From NCBI GenBank assembly GCA_017302435.1, contig JAFLDL010000004.1, forward strand, positions 1-64,000: a stretch of 64,000 bases of DNA, given 5' to 3'. The notes beneath the pieces are model-generated. The model made no database searches. It had not been told where the DNA came from and was given only the letters and a program-made list of their open reading frames with translations. This document shows positions 44,594-53,809 of the stretch, piece by piece. A program made the position numbers and the translations under genes. Each line of letters begins with the position of its first letter. Position 1 is the first letter of the stretch. Source of the stretch: Candidatus Accumulibacter necessarius. Its GTDB lineage: Bacteria > Pseudomonadota > Gammaproteobacteria > Burkholderiales > Rhodocyclaceae.

Positions 44594-44917
44594 GTGACCA
44601 CCCTGCTCGTCCTGACCAATCTGCCCGATCAAGCGGCTGCCGAAGCGCTGGCGGGAGAACTCGTCGAGACACGGCTGGCGGCCTGCGTCAATATCCTGGC
44701 GCCGTGCCGGTCGGTCTATCGCTGGCAAGGGGTGACCGAGATGGCCGACGAGGTGCCGTTGCTGATCAAGACGAGCCACGAGCGATACGCGGCACTTGAA
44801 GCGGCGATCCGCCAGCACCACCCTTACGAGCTGCCGGAAATCATCGCGCTGCCGATCGTGCACGGACTGCCGGCGTATCTCGACTGGGTGGCCGCCGAAA
44901 CGCGCCCCTCCGACTGA
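44594..44917 (+). CDS. cutA: CutA1 divalent-cation tolerance protein
   Basis: 107 residues from a GTG at 44594, the normal CutA1 length. It is inside a longer open frame whose upstream part is a shadow of the ArdC remnant. The product begins VTTLLVLTNLPDQAAAEALA. Conserved CutA blocks are RLAACVNILAPCRSVYRWQG, PLLIKTSHERYAALEAAI and HPYELPEIIALPI. It is a trimeric ferredoxin-like protein of debated role in metal tolerance. It precedes dsbD by 19 nt, a common proteobacterial pair (cutA-dsbD). Confidence 0.92.
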   Translation: MTTLLVLTNLPDQAAAEALAGELVETRLAACVNILAPCRSVYRWQGVTEMADEVPLLIKTSHERYAALEAAIRQHHPYELPEIIALPIVHGLPAYLDWVAAETRPSD

Positions 44918-44936
44918 CCTCTGCAAGACTCCTGCC

Positions 44937-46700
44937 ATGACCCGCTGGCTGTTCCCGCTTCTTTTCCTGTTGAGCGCCCTGCTGCACGCCGACGAGTTCC
45001 TCGACCCTGCCGTCGCCTTCAAGCCAAGCGCCCGCGCCATCGACGGGCAAACGATCGAAGTACGCTTCGCGATCGCCCCCGACTACTATCTCTACCGCGA
45101 CAAGTTCCGTTTCGCCGCCGAGCCGGCGACGGTCCAGCTCGGTACCGCGATTCTGCCGCCGGGCAAGGAGAAACACGACGAAACCTTTGGCAAGGTCGAG
45201 GTTTATTACCAGGAGGCGGTCATCCGCCTGCCGGTCGAGCGTAACAGTTCGGGGCCGCTGCCGCTGACCCTCAAGGTGACTTCGCAGGGCTGCGCCGACG
45301 CTGGCATCTGCTATCCACCGCAACAGCAAAAGCTCAGCCTGGAGCTGCCGGATCCGGCGACGGCGCCGGTCGCCACACCAGCGGGCAATGTCCCGGTAGC
45401 CGATGAATCGGGAAGGATTGCGCAGCTGTTCAGGCACGCCAGCTTCTGGCTGCTGGTCGGCAGCTTTTTCGGCTTCGGGCTGCTGCTCTCGCTGACGCCC
45501 TGTGTCTTCCCGATGATTCCGATTCTGTCGAGCATCATCGTCGGCTCCGGGCGAGACGGTCACGGCGTATCACACGCCCGCGGCTTCTCGCTCTCGCTGG
45601 CCTACGTGCTTGGCATGGCGATCACCTACGCCACCGCCGGCATCGCTGCCGGGCTGACCGGCACGCTGCTGGCGGTAGCGCTGCAGAACCCCTGGGTGCT
45701 GGGCAGCTTTGCCGCCGTTTTCGTACTGCTATCGCTGTCGATGTTCGGTTTCTACGAGATCCAGCTGCCCGTCTTCCTGCAAAGCAAGGTCTCGGAAGAG
45801 GCCAGTCACCTACGCGGTGGTTCGTTGCCCGGGGTGGCGGCGATGGGCGCGCTGTCGGCGATCATCGTCGGCCCCTGTGTTGCCGCGCCGCTGGCCGGCG
45901 CCCTGCTCTACATCGGTCAGACCGGCGATGCCGCACTCGGGGGCGCGGCGCTGTTCTCGATGGGGCTGGGCATGGGCGCGCCCCTGCTGGCGGTCGGCGT
46001 CTCCGCCGGCACGCTGCTGCCGAAGTCTGGCGCGTGGATGGAGGCGGTCAAGAAAGCCTTTGGCGTCATCCTGCTGGCAACCGCCGTCTGGCTCGTCTCG
46101 CCGGTGATTCCGGCGGTTGTGCAGATGCTGTCCTGGGCGCTGCTGCTGATCGTGCCAGCGATCTATCTGCACGCGCTCGATCCGCTGCCACCACACGCCA
46201 AAGGCTGGCAGCGTTTCTGGAAGGGAATCGGCATCGTCATGCTGCTGCTCGGCGCGGCGATCTTGCTCGGCACGCTGGCCGGCTCGCGCGACCCGCTGCA
46301 GCCGCTATCGGTGCTGCGCAGCAGCGCTGCAGGCAGTGAAGCCAGGTCACTGCCGTTCACCCGTGTGCGCTCGCTGGCCGAGCTCGAAAGCCGGATCGCC
46401 GCGGCGGGGCAGCCGATACTGCTCGACTTTTATGCCGACTGGTGCGTCTCGTGCAAGGAGATGGAGCGCTTCACTTTTGCCGATCCACGGGTGCAGGCGA
46501 AACTCGCCGGCTGGACATTGCTGCAGGCCGACGTGACTGCCAACTCGGAGGCCGACAAAGCGCTGCTGCAGCGTTTCAAGCTCTACGGCCCACCGGGAAT
46601 CATCTTTTTCGACCGCACCGGCAGGGAGATCGAAGGCGTCCGCGTGGTCGGCTTTCAGGACGCCGAAGCGTTTCTCGGTCTGCTGTCGCGGCTGCTCTAG
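44937..46700 (+). CDS. dsbD: thiol:disulfide interchange protein DsbD
   Basis: 587 residues. Signal peptide to about residue 18 (MTRWLFPLLFLLSALLHA). Periplasmic alpha domain (about 19-150) with the redox Cys pair in CADAGICYPP. Eight-helix membrane domain (about 165-440) with its two Cys in LTPCVFPMIP and VGPCVAAPLAG. C-terminal thioredoxin-like gamma domain with the WCVSCKEME active site (about residue 500). It passes electrons from cytoplasmic thioredoxin to periplasmic DsbC/DsbE-type proteins and cytochrome c maturation. ATG at 44937. An earlier start in the open frame would overlap cutA and lacks a signal peptide. Confidence 0.95.
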   Translation: MTRWLFPLLFLLSALLHADEFLDPAVAFKPSARAIDGQTIEVRFAIAPDYYLYRDKFRFAAEPATVQLGTAILPPGKEKHDETFGKVEVYYQEAVIRLPVERNSSGPLPLTLKVTSQGCADAGICYPPQQQKLSLELPDPATAPVATPAGNVPVADESGRIAQLFRHASFWLLVGSFFGFGLLLSLTPCVFPMIPILSSIIVGSGRDGHGVSHARGFSLSLAYVLGMAITYATAGIAAGLTGTLLAVALQNPWVLGSFAAVFVLLSLSMFGFYEIQLPVFLQSKVSEEASHLRGGSLPGVAAMGALSAIIVGPCVAAPLAGALLYIGQTGDAALGGAALFSMGLGMGAPLLAVGVSAGTLLPKSGAWMEAVKKAFGVILLATAVWLVSPVIPAVVQMLSWALLLIVPAIYLHALDPLPPHAKGWQRFWKGIGIVMLLLGAAILLGTLAGSRDPLQPLSVLRSSAAGSEARSLPFTRVRSLAELESRIAAAGQPILLDFYADWCVSCKEMERFTFADPRVQAKLAGWTLLQADVTANSEADKALLQRFKLYGPPGIIFFDRTGREIEGVRVVGFQDAEAFLGLLSRLL

Positions 46701-46706
46701 GCACTC

Positions 46707-48035
46707 TTACTGCAGAGCTCCGACCGACAGCGGCATTCCGGCCGCCAGCGGACGGGTTCCCACCGGCAAGTGGAATTCCGCCGCTGGCGCCAGATTCTGC
46801 TCACGAACCGACCCCGGGGGTTTGGCTTTGCCCCGTAGCGGCGAGTTCTGCGGCAAGGCGAAGACCAGCCCATCGGCATCGAGCAGCATGGCCCGGTCGA
46901 TGCTCTGGTTGCCATCATGGCGACCAGGCGCCTGCGGCATGAAGGCGCCACGTCCGACGAGCAGGTTGTTGATGGCCCAGACCTCGCTCCCCGCTGGCAG
47001 CCGGTCGGACCAGACGCGCAGGAAGCGGCCGTCGACGGTATCGTCGATCAACGTGTTGTGTGCCAGATAGAGCGCGTTGTCCGGCCAGTGCCGTCCCTCG
47101 GCGCCATAGGACACGAGATCCCGGTTGTCGGTCGTCGCACTCTGCCCGATGACGTTGCCGATCACCCAGGCAAGACCGCCGTTGGGAAACTCGAGTTCGT
47201 ATGAGGCCCTGCCGCCCACACCGTCGACGAGCAGGTTGTAGAGGATCGAACTTTCGCGCGCGCGGGACTTGATCAGGTGCCCACGAAAGCCCTGCTGCAG
47301 GCGGCTTCCACGGACACTGAGGCGGGCGATGGTGCCAGCGTAGAGAAGGTGATGCAGGCCGCCGGCGTGCCTGGGCGCTTGGCCAAACTCGCTGTCTTCC
47401 ACCTCGAGCACCGAGTCGGCGACATTGCCGGTCAGGATACCCATTTCGTTGTCGAAGAACGCGCAGCGAACGATCCTCAGATGGCCGCGTTCAAAGCGAA
47501 TCCCGGCGCCGTTGCCGTCCGGAACGCGCGCTCCGCGGAATTCGATGTTCTCGATCAGCATCTCCGCGTTGCGCACCACCCACAGCCCCTTGCCCTCGGC
47601 ATGGTCACCGTCGGCAATGAAGACCGGTCGCTTGCCACGGCCCCGAACCGTCAGTCTGCCCTGCAGCCAGACGACGGCCTGTTGCCGATACTCGCCGGGC
47701 AGGATCTCGATCGTATCGCCGTCACGCGCCAGACGCGCGGCTTCCGCAATGGTTCGAATCTGTTCCTGCGGACCGACGACGAGGGTCCTGCCGCCCGCCG
47801 CCGCGTTCGGCCATTTCTTCTCCAGGGTCCGGCCGGGGCCGGCAACCTTGTCGGCAACAACGCCGTCAGCAGTTCCCTGGCTGGCTGCAGGCCTCCTGAT
47901 CACTTCCAGTTGTCCCTGCTCGTTGCGGCGAATGGTGCCCAGTTCGGCGGGAACCGGCGGCAGCGCTTGGGCCAGCACGTCGAAGGTGAAGAATTTCAGT
48001 ATCAGCACCGCAGTGCACAGTCTTGCATGGTTCAT
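46707..48035 (-). CDS. secreted right-handed parallel beta-helix protein
   Basis: 442 residues from the ATG at 48035 (G-rich ribosome site 6 nt upstream), with a signal peptide (MNHARLCTAVLILKFFTFDVLAQA, cleavage about residue 23). From about residue 100 the sequence has beta-helix rungs: TIAEAARLARDGDTIEILPGEYRQ, then repeated 'I.NIEFRGA', 'LRIVRCAFFDNEMGIL', 'LEVEDSEFGQ', 'ARLSVRGSRLQQG' and 'VIGNVIGQS' units. This is the fold of pectate-lyase-like and NosD-like proteins. Catalytic residues cannot be assigned. It converges on dsbD with 6 nt between stop codons. Possibly a periplasmic or extracellular polysaccharide-binding or -cleaving protein. Confidence 0.78.
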   Translation of the reverse strand: MNHARLCTAVLILKFFTFDVLAQALPPVPAELGTIRRNEQGQLEVIRRPAASQGTADGVVADKVAGPGRTLEKKWPNAAAGGRTLVVGPQEQIRTIAEAARLARDGDTIEILPGEYRQQAVVWLQGRLTVRGRGKRPVFIADGDHAEGKGLWVVRNAEMLIENIEFRGARVPDGNGAGIRFERGHLRIVRCAFFDNEMGILTGNVADSVLEVEDSEFGQAPRHAGGLHHLLYAGTIARLSVRGSRLQQGFRGHLIKSRARESSILYNLLVDGVGGRASYELEFPNGGLAWVIGNVIGQSATTDNRDLVSYGAEGRHWPDNALYLAHNTLIDDTVDGRFLRVWSDRLPAGSEVWAINNLLVGRGAFMPQAPGRHDGNQSIDRAMLLDADGLVFALPQNSPLRGKAKPPGSVREQNLAPAAEFHLPVGTRPLAAGMPLSVGALQ

Positions 48036-48126
48036 TTGGGCCCCCCATGCGGTTCCCGGGCTTTTGCCTTGGCTGCCCGACTCCTCTCGTCGGCCGCATA
48101 GCGAGCCATGGTGAGCGGAGCAAGAA

Positions 48127-50031
48127 CTACGACAGCTCGACCTGCGCGCCGAGTTCGACAACCCGGTTCGGCGGTATCTTGAAGAAAGCGGTGGCGGTAT
48201 CGGCGTTGCGGAACATCCAGCTGAACAGGATCTGCCGCCAGTACGCCATGCGTGCACGGCCGGAGATCGGCATCGTGACGACGGTTTCACGGCCGAGGAA
48301 GAACGAGGTCTCCATCATGTCGAAGGGCAGTCCGAGATCGGCACACTGTTCCATCACCTGCGGCACATTGGGGTCATCCTTGAAGCCGTAGCGAACAAAC
48401 ACCCGATGAAATCCCGCCGGCAGCGCCTCGACGCGCAAGCGCTCGTCATCGGGGACATGCGGCACGTCCTCGGCAACCACATTGAGCAACACGACCCGCT
48501 CGTGCAACACCTTGTTGTGGTACAGGTTGTGGAGCAGCGCACGCGGCACACCGTGCGGCTCGGCAGTCATGAAAATCCCGGTGCCATCGACGCGGTGCGG
48601 CCCGCCTGCATCGAGACTGGCAATGAAGGCGTCGAGCGGGACCGAATCCTTCTGTAGCTTTTCGTAGAGCAGTTTGCGACCGAGCCGCCAGGTGGAGAGC
48701 AGCGTAAAGACCGTGAAACCCAGCGCCAGCGGGAACCAGCCGCCATCGAGGATCTTGATCACATTGGCCGAGAAAAAGGCGAAGTCCACGACGACAAAGA
48801 ACACCAGGAACAGCGCCGCACGCGGCCAGCTCCACTTCCACAGCGCACGGACGACGACAAAGGCGAGGATGGTGTCGATCATCATCGTCAGCGTGACGGC
48901 GATGCCGTAGGCCGAAGCCAGGTTCGACGACGAGCGGAAACCCAGGACGACGATGATCACCGTCAGGAGCAGCAGCCAGTTGATGTTCGGAACGTAAATC
49001 TGTCCCTTTTCCCGCTCCGAAGTGAAGTTGACCCGGATGCGCGGGCAGTAGCCCAGCTGCATGGCCTGGCTGGTGAGCGAAAAGGCGCCGGAAATCACCG
49101 CCTGTGAGGCGATCACGGTGGCGATGGTGGCCAGGATGACCAGCGGGATCAGCAGGATTTCACTCGGGGCCATCAGGAAGAAGGGATTCGCGATCGCCTT
49201 GGGATCGTTGAGGATCAGCGCGCCCTGGCCAAGGTAGTTGAGATAGAGCAGCGGAAAGACGAAAGCGAACCAGGCCCACTTGATCGCCCGCCGGCCGAAG
49301 TGCCCCATGTCCGCGTAGAGCGCTTCGCCGCCGGTAATCGCCAGCACCACCGAACCCAGTGCGAGAAAGGCCATGCCCTGATGTTCGAAGCCGAACGACA
49401 GCGCATACCAGGGATTGATGGCGGCCAGCACCGACGGATGCTGGATCACGTTCCACAGGCCGAGGGCGCCCAGGGTGGCGAACCAGAACATCATCACCGG
49501 GCCGAACAGCGCCCCAACCGCCGCCGTGCCGTGCCGTTGAAAAACAAAAAGCACAACCAGAATGGCGACGGTGATCGGCAGAACGTAGGGCTTGAGCAGC
49601 GGCGTTGCCACTTCGAGCCCCTCGACCGCCGACAGGACCGACATCGCCGGCGTGATCACCGCGTCGCCGTAAAACAGGGCGGCGCCGAAAATGCCGAGGG
49701 CGGACATCAGCCAGAGGACTCTCGGCGAGGCATTCGCCGTACGCAACGCCAGCGCAGTGAGGGCCATGATGCCACCCTCGCCCTTGTTGTCGGCGCGGGT
49801 GATGAACAGGACGTACTTGAGGGACACCGTGATCGTCAAAGCCCAGAACACCAGCGAGAGGATCCCCAAAACGTTGTCCGGGTTGACCGCCAGCGGATGG
49901 TGACCGCCAAAGACTTCCTTCATGGTATACAGCGGACTGGTGCCGATGTCGCCAAAGACGACTCCCATTGCCGCCAGTGCGGTTGCCGCGAGCCCCGACT
50001 TCTCGCCGTGTGGCGCATTCTCTGCTGTCAT
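48127..50031 (-). CDS. kup: low-affinity K+ transporter Kup, copy 1
   Basis: 634 residues with about 12 membrane helices in the first 430 and a soluble C-terminal domain. Kup motifs are ALAAMGVVFGDIGTSPLYTM (residues about 15-34), LVFWALTITVSLKYVLFI, RADNKGEGGIMALTALA, FYGDAVITPAMSVLSAVEGL and the C-terminal TSFFLGRETV. It imports K+ with H+. It is a tandem duplicate of the next gene, with long identical stretches through the membrane part and clear divergence in the C-terminal domain. Ten G residues lie immediately upstream of the ATG (complement of 50034-50043), which may affect translation. Confidence 0.95.
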   Translation of the reverse strand: MTAENAPHGEKSGLAATALAAMGVVFGDIGTSPLYTMKEVFGGHHPLAVNPDNVLGILSLVFWALTITVSLKYVLFITRADNKGEGGIMALTALALRTANASPRVLWLMSALGIFGAALFYGDAVITPAMSVLSAVEGLEVATPLLKPYVLPITVAILVVLFVFQRHGTAAVGALFGPVMMFWFATLGALGLWNVIQHPSVLAAINPWYALSFGFEHQGMAFLALGSVVLAITGGEALYADMGHFGRRAIKWAWFAFVFPLLYLNYLGQGALILNDPKAIANPFFLMAPSEILLIPLVILATIATVIASQAVISGAFSLTSQAMQLGYCPRIRVNFTSEREKGQIYVPNINWLLLLTVIIVVLGFRSSSNLASAYGIAVTLTMMIDTILAFVVVRALWKWSWPRAALFLVFFVVVDFAFFSANVIKILDGGWFPLALGFTVFTLLSTWRLGRKLLYEKLQKDSVPLDAFIASLDAGGPHRVDGTGIFMTAEPHGVPRALLHNLYHNKVLHERVVLLNVVAEDVPHVPDDERLRVEALPAGFHRVFVRYGFKDDPNVPQVMEQCADLGLPFDMMETSFFLGRETVVTMPISGRARMAYWRQILFSWMFRNADTATAFFKIPPNRVVELGAQVELS

Positions 50032-50033
50032 TT

Positions 50034-50043
50034 CCCCCCCCCC
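50034..50043 (-). repeat. G10 homopolymer directly upstream of kup copy 1
   Basis: A run of ten C on the plus strand (ten G on the coding strand) ends 2 nt before the ATG of the first kup gene, in the ribosome-binding position. The second copy has an ordinary GGAGGGG there. Such tracts are prone to length change. Confidence 0.7.
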
Positions 50044-50164
50044 GGGATTGCACTCGATTGATGTCGCGAGCTATTTCTGTCTTGTTCCATGACCAGGTCG
50101 CGCAATCCAGGATTTTCTCACAGATGCGCACTCCGCACGCGAGCATACGCGGACTGAGTAGTGA

Positions 50165-52066
50165 CTACAATTCGACCTGCGACCCAAGTTCGACGACACG
50201 GTTAGGTGGTATCTTGAAGAAAGCGGTTGCCGTATCCGCGTTGCGGAACATCCAGTTGAACAGGATCTGCCGCCAGCGCGCCATGTGCGACCCCGGGGAA
50301 AGGGGCAAACGGACGACAGTCTCGCGGCCGAGGAAGAAAGACGTTTCCATCATGTCAAAGGACAGCCCCTGGTCGGCGCACAACACCATGGCCCGCGGCA
50401 GATCGGGGTCGTCCTTGAAACCGTAACGGACGAACACCCGATAAAACCCTTCGGAGAGCCCTTCGACCCGCACGCGCTCCCGGTCGGGGATGTGTGGGAC
50501 GTCTTCCGTAAGCACATTGAGCACCACGACGCGCTCGTGCAAGACCTTGTTGTGATAAAGGTTGTGGAGCATGGCACGCGGCACGCCTTCCGGGTGAGCG
50601 GTCAGGAACACACCGGTGCCCCCGACCCGCTGCGGTCCGCCCGAAGCGATTCCTGCGATGAAGGCGTCTAGCGGTACCGACTGCGCCTTCTGTCTTTCGG
50701 ACAGCAATCTGCGACCGCGCCGCCAGGTGGACAGCAGCACGAACACCGAGCAACCCACGGCCAGCGGAAACCAGCCGCCGTCGAAGATCTTGGTCACATT
50801 GGCGGAGAAGAAAGCAAAATCGACAATGACGAAGAACCCCAGGAACAGCGCAGCCAGCGGCCAGCTCCACTTCCACAGAGCACGGACGACAACAAAGGCG
50901 AGAATGGTGTCGATCATCATGGTCAGCGTGACGGCAATGCCATAGGCCGACGCCAGGTTTGACGACGAGCGGAACCCGAGGACAACAACGATCACCGTCA
51001 GCAGGAGCAGCCAGTTGATGTTCGGAACGTAAATCTGGCCTTTTTCCCGCTCCGAGGTGAAATTGACCTGGATGCGCGGGCAGTAGCCCAGTTGCATCGC
51101 CTGGCTGGTGAGCGAAAAGGCGCCGGAAATCACCGCCTGCGAGGCGATCACCGTGGCGACCGTGGCGAGGACAACCAGCGGGATCAGAAGGACCTCGCTC
51201 GGCGCCATCAGGAAGAAAGGATTCTCGACTGCCTTCGGATCCTTGAGGATCAGCGCCCCCTGGCCAAGATAATTGAGATAGAGCAGCGGAAAGACGAAAG
51301 CAAACCAGGCCCACTTGATCGCGCGGCGACCGAAATGGCCCATGTCGGCGTAGAGCGCTTCGCCACCGGTAATCGCCAGTACCACCGAACCCAGCGCCAG
51401 AAAAGCCATGCCCTGATGTTCGATGACAAACGCCCCGGCATACCAGGGATTGATGGCGGCCAGCACCGACGGATACTGGATCACGTTCCACAAGCCGAGC
51501 ATCCCGAGGGTCATGAACCAGAACATCATCACCGGGCCGAACAGCGCCCCGACGGCCGCCGTGCCGTGGCGCTGAAAGACGAACAGCAAAACCAGGATGC
51601 CGACGGTGATCGGCAAGACGTAGGGCTTGAGCAGCGGCGTCGCGACTTCGAGTCCCTCGACTGCCGAGAGGACCGACATCGCCGGCGTGATCACGGCATC
51701 GCCGTAGAAGAGTGCGGCACCGAAAATCCCCAGGGCCGACATCAGCCAGAGGACTCTCGGCGAGGCATTCGCCGTACGCAGCGCCAGCGCGGTCAGGGCC
51801 ATGATGCCGCCCTCGCCCTTGTTGTCGGCGCGCATGATGAACAGGACGTACTTGAGTGAAACCGTAATCGTCAACGCCCAGAAGACCAGGGAGAGGATAC
51901 CGAGCACGTTATCGGCGTTGATCGGCAACGGATGATGACCGCCAAACACTTCCTTGACCGTATAGAGCGGACTGGTGCCGATGTCGCCAAAAACGACGCC
52001 CATTGCCGCCAGTGCGGTGCCTGCCAGACCTGCCTTCCCGTCTTGCGACGAGTTCTCTGATGTCAT
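50165..52066 (-). CDS. kup: low-affinity K+ transporter Kup, copy 2
   Basis: 633 residues with the same Kup motifs as its neighbour (GVVFGDIGTSPLYTVKEVFG, FYGDAVITPAMSVLSAVEGL, MMETSFFLGRETV). Good ribosome site (GGAGGGGC) before the ATG. It is the upstream member of the tandem pair, 133 nt from copy 1. The membrane half is nearly the same as copy 1, while residues beyond about 430 differ more, suggesting divergence in regulation. The two could be co-transcribed. Confidence 0.95.
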   Translation of the reverse strand: MTSENSSQDGKAGLAGTALAAMGVVFGDIGTSPLYTVKEVFGGHHPLPINADNVLGILSLVFWALTITVSLKYVLFIMRADNKGEGGIMALTALALRTANASPRVLWLMSALGIFGAALFYGDAVITPAMSVLSAVEGLEVATPLLKPYVLPITVGILVLLFVFQRHGTAAVGALFGPVMMFWFMTLGMLGLWNVIQYPSVLAAINPWYAGAFVIEHQGMAFLALGSVVLAITGGEALYADMGHFGRRAIKWAWFAFVFPLLYLNYLGQGALILKDPKAVENPFFLMAPSEVLLIPLVVLATVATVIASQAVISGAFSLTSQAMQLGYCPRIQVNFTSEREKGQIYVPNINWLLLLTVIVVVLGFRSSSNLASAYGIAVTLTMMIDTILAFVVVRALWKWSWPLAALFLGFFVIVDFAFFSANVTKIFDGGWFPLAVGCSVFVLLSTWRRGRRLLSERQKAQSVPLDAFIAGIASGGPQRVGGTGVFLTAHPEGVPRAMLHNLYHNKVLHERVVVLNVLTEDVPHIPDRERVRVEGLSEGFYRVFVRYGFKDDPDLPRAMVLCADQGLSFDMMETSFFLGRETVVRLPLSPGSHMARWRQILFNWMFRNADTATAFFKIPPNRVVELGSQVEL

Positions 52067-52412
52067 TGCCCCTCCCGTAATGCACCTGGCGTGGCTTCCT
52101 GTCCCGGTCCGACAAGCGCTGACGCAAGCGGCCAGCTTCGCACAGTTGGGCTATCAAGGAACTCTGCTCCCGATTGGGGAGTGCAGCAGCCCGATTGCCA
52201 TTGTCCCGCCGAAACGGAGGCCCGGCAAGGACTGGACGCAGGCGTCGACTGGACAGACCGGAGGAATTCGCCGGCATTGCCTTGTGCCGACTGGGACCTC
52301 AGGCGGTTTCAATGGCCCAGAAGCCTCGTCCGACAGCCCGTACAGGCTCGCCAGTGGTAGAATCGCCAGTCGGTTGTGCATCCGATGATCAGAGGATCAG
52401 GGAGTCGATAGA
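52067..52412. other. divergent intergenic region between kup copy 2 and the CorA-like gene
   Basis: 346 bp. A TAGAAT at 52358-52363 is a possible -10 for the CorA-like gene. No gene, repeat or riboswitch recognised. Short frames here are shadows. Confidence 0.4.
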
Positions 52413-53783
52413 GTGAGCGAAGAAAACAAGCTGCAGGTCCCTGAAATGCTGCACAAACGCCTTGCCGAGGTGCACCTCACTGAAGTGCGTTCCCTGCTCT
52501 CGCTGCAGAAACTGGTGGAAGATCTGGTCCGTGAGCAGGATATGCCAAACCAGGATGAAGACGGGGAACTTCAGCAGCAGTATCGCGTGGAGCTGCGGCA
52601 AAAGCTCAAGCGGATGCCGGCACAGGAAGTCGCCTACATCCTCGAATCGCTCGAGCCCAACGAACGTCTGGTGGTCTGGGACGAAGTCAAGGAAGGCGCT
52701 GACCCGATCCTGGCGCTGCTCTCCGACGACGTGCTCGAGGAGTTGATCGATGACAGTCACTACCGCAACGAAAAGACGGCGGTCACCGCGTTCGAACTGC
52801 AGGACGGGCGGCTGCGCCAGCTCGCGGTCACCTGCCCGGAGGATCTGAACGACGTCAAGCCGATCTGGGTAGACCTGATAGCCCCGACGAAAAAGATTCG
52901 CGCCTGGATGAGCAAGCTGTTCGACGTCGATCTCCCCGACCCCGGCAACCTGACCGACATCGAGGCCAGCGCGCGCTTCTACGTGGACGAGGAGGGGCAT
53001 ACCCACCTGCACTCGGACTTCCTGCTCGACACCCGTGACGAATCCCGGAACGTTCCGGTGGCGCTGATCCTCCAGAATGACGTCCTGTTCACGGTCCGCA
53101 GCGAGGAACTGCCGGTGTTTCGCCTGCAAAGGGCACGCGCGCGGACCCGCCCCGGCTACGTCAGCAACGGCACGGACGTGTTGCTGGACCTCTACGCGGC
53201 CGACGTCGAATACTCGGCCAATGCGCTGGAAGATGTCTACGCCGAACTCGATCGAGTTGGCCGACAGGTGCTGCGCTCGCACACCACTGACCAGGAAGCT
53301 TCAAAGATCCTGACCGCGATTTCCGAGGCAGAAGACCTTAACGGACGGACTCGCCGCAGCGTCCTCGACACCCGGCGGGCGCTCTCCTTCCTGCTGCACG
53401 GGAAGTTCCTCTCCAAGACGCAAACCAACGACGTGCGCGAGATCCTGCGCGACATCGAATCCCTTGACGGCCACACCGCCTTCCTGTTCAACAAGATCAA
53501 CTTCCTGATGGACGCCACCGACAGTGCGATCAACATCAACCAGAACAAGGACATCAAGCGGCTGACGGTGCTCAGCGTCATTTTCATGCCGATCAACGTG
53601 CTGGCCGGCATGGGCGGCATGTCCGAGTTCTCGATGATGACCGAGGGTATTCCCTGGCCGATCGCCTATTCGGCCATGGTCGTTGCTATGGTGGGCATCG
53701 GTACCCTGACCTACTTCGGGCTGCGATTTTTCGAGCGGCGACGGACAAGCAGCAGTCACGCGGCAAATCGCCGGACTGACTGA
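52413..53783 (+). CDS. CorA-family divalent-cation transporter with MgtE-N-like front half
   Basis: 456 residues, GTG start with a GGGAG site. Residues about 20-110 (LRQKLKRMPAQEVAYILESL, NERLVVWDEVKEGADPILAL, LSDDVLEELI) follow the superhelical MgtE N-terminal pattern. A CorA soluble domain (about 140-375, WVDLIAPTKKIRAWMSKLF, ARARTRPGYVSNGTDVLLDL) comes next, then two C-terminal membrane helices (about 382-400 and 412-434). The pore-mouth motif reads LAGMGGMSEF where classical CorA has YGMN, so Asn of GMN is Gly here, as in a known proteobacterial CorA subgroup. Probably a Mg2+ (or Zn2+/Co2+) channel or exporter. The selectivity cannot be told. Confidence 0.82.
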   Translation: MSEENKLQVPEMLHKRLAEVHLTEVRSLLSLQKLVEDLVREQDMPNQDEDGELQQQYRVELRQKLKRMPAQEVAYILESLEPNERLVVWDEVKEGADPILALLSDDVLEELIDDSHYRNEKTAVTAFELQDGRLRQLAVTCPEDLNDVKPIWVDLIAPTKKIRAWMSKLFDVDLPDPGNLTDIEASARFYVDEEGHTHLHSDFLLDTRDESRNVPVALILQNDVLFTVRSEELPVFRLQRARARTRPGYVSNGTDVLLDLYAADVEYSANALEDVYAELDRVGRQVLRSHTTDQEASKILTAISEAEDLNGRTRRSVLDTRRALSFLLHGKFLSKTQTNDVREILRDIESLDGHTAFLFNKINFLMDATDSAININQNKDIKRLTVLSVIFMPINVLAGMGGMSEFSMMTEGIPWPIAYSAMVVAMVGIGTLTYFGLRFFERRRTSSSHAANRRTD

Positions 53784-53809
53784 TTCCTGCCGGGGAACGG
53801 TGGCGCCGG

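Noticed and set aside
49160..51491. Long minus-strand frames overlapping the kup genes in another frame
   Set aside because: They are shifted-frame readings of kup, with the same shadow appearing in both paralogues.
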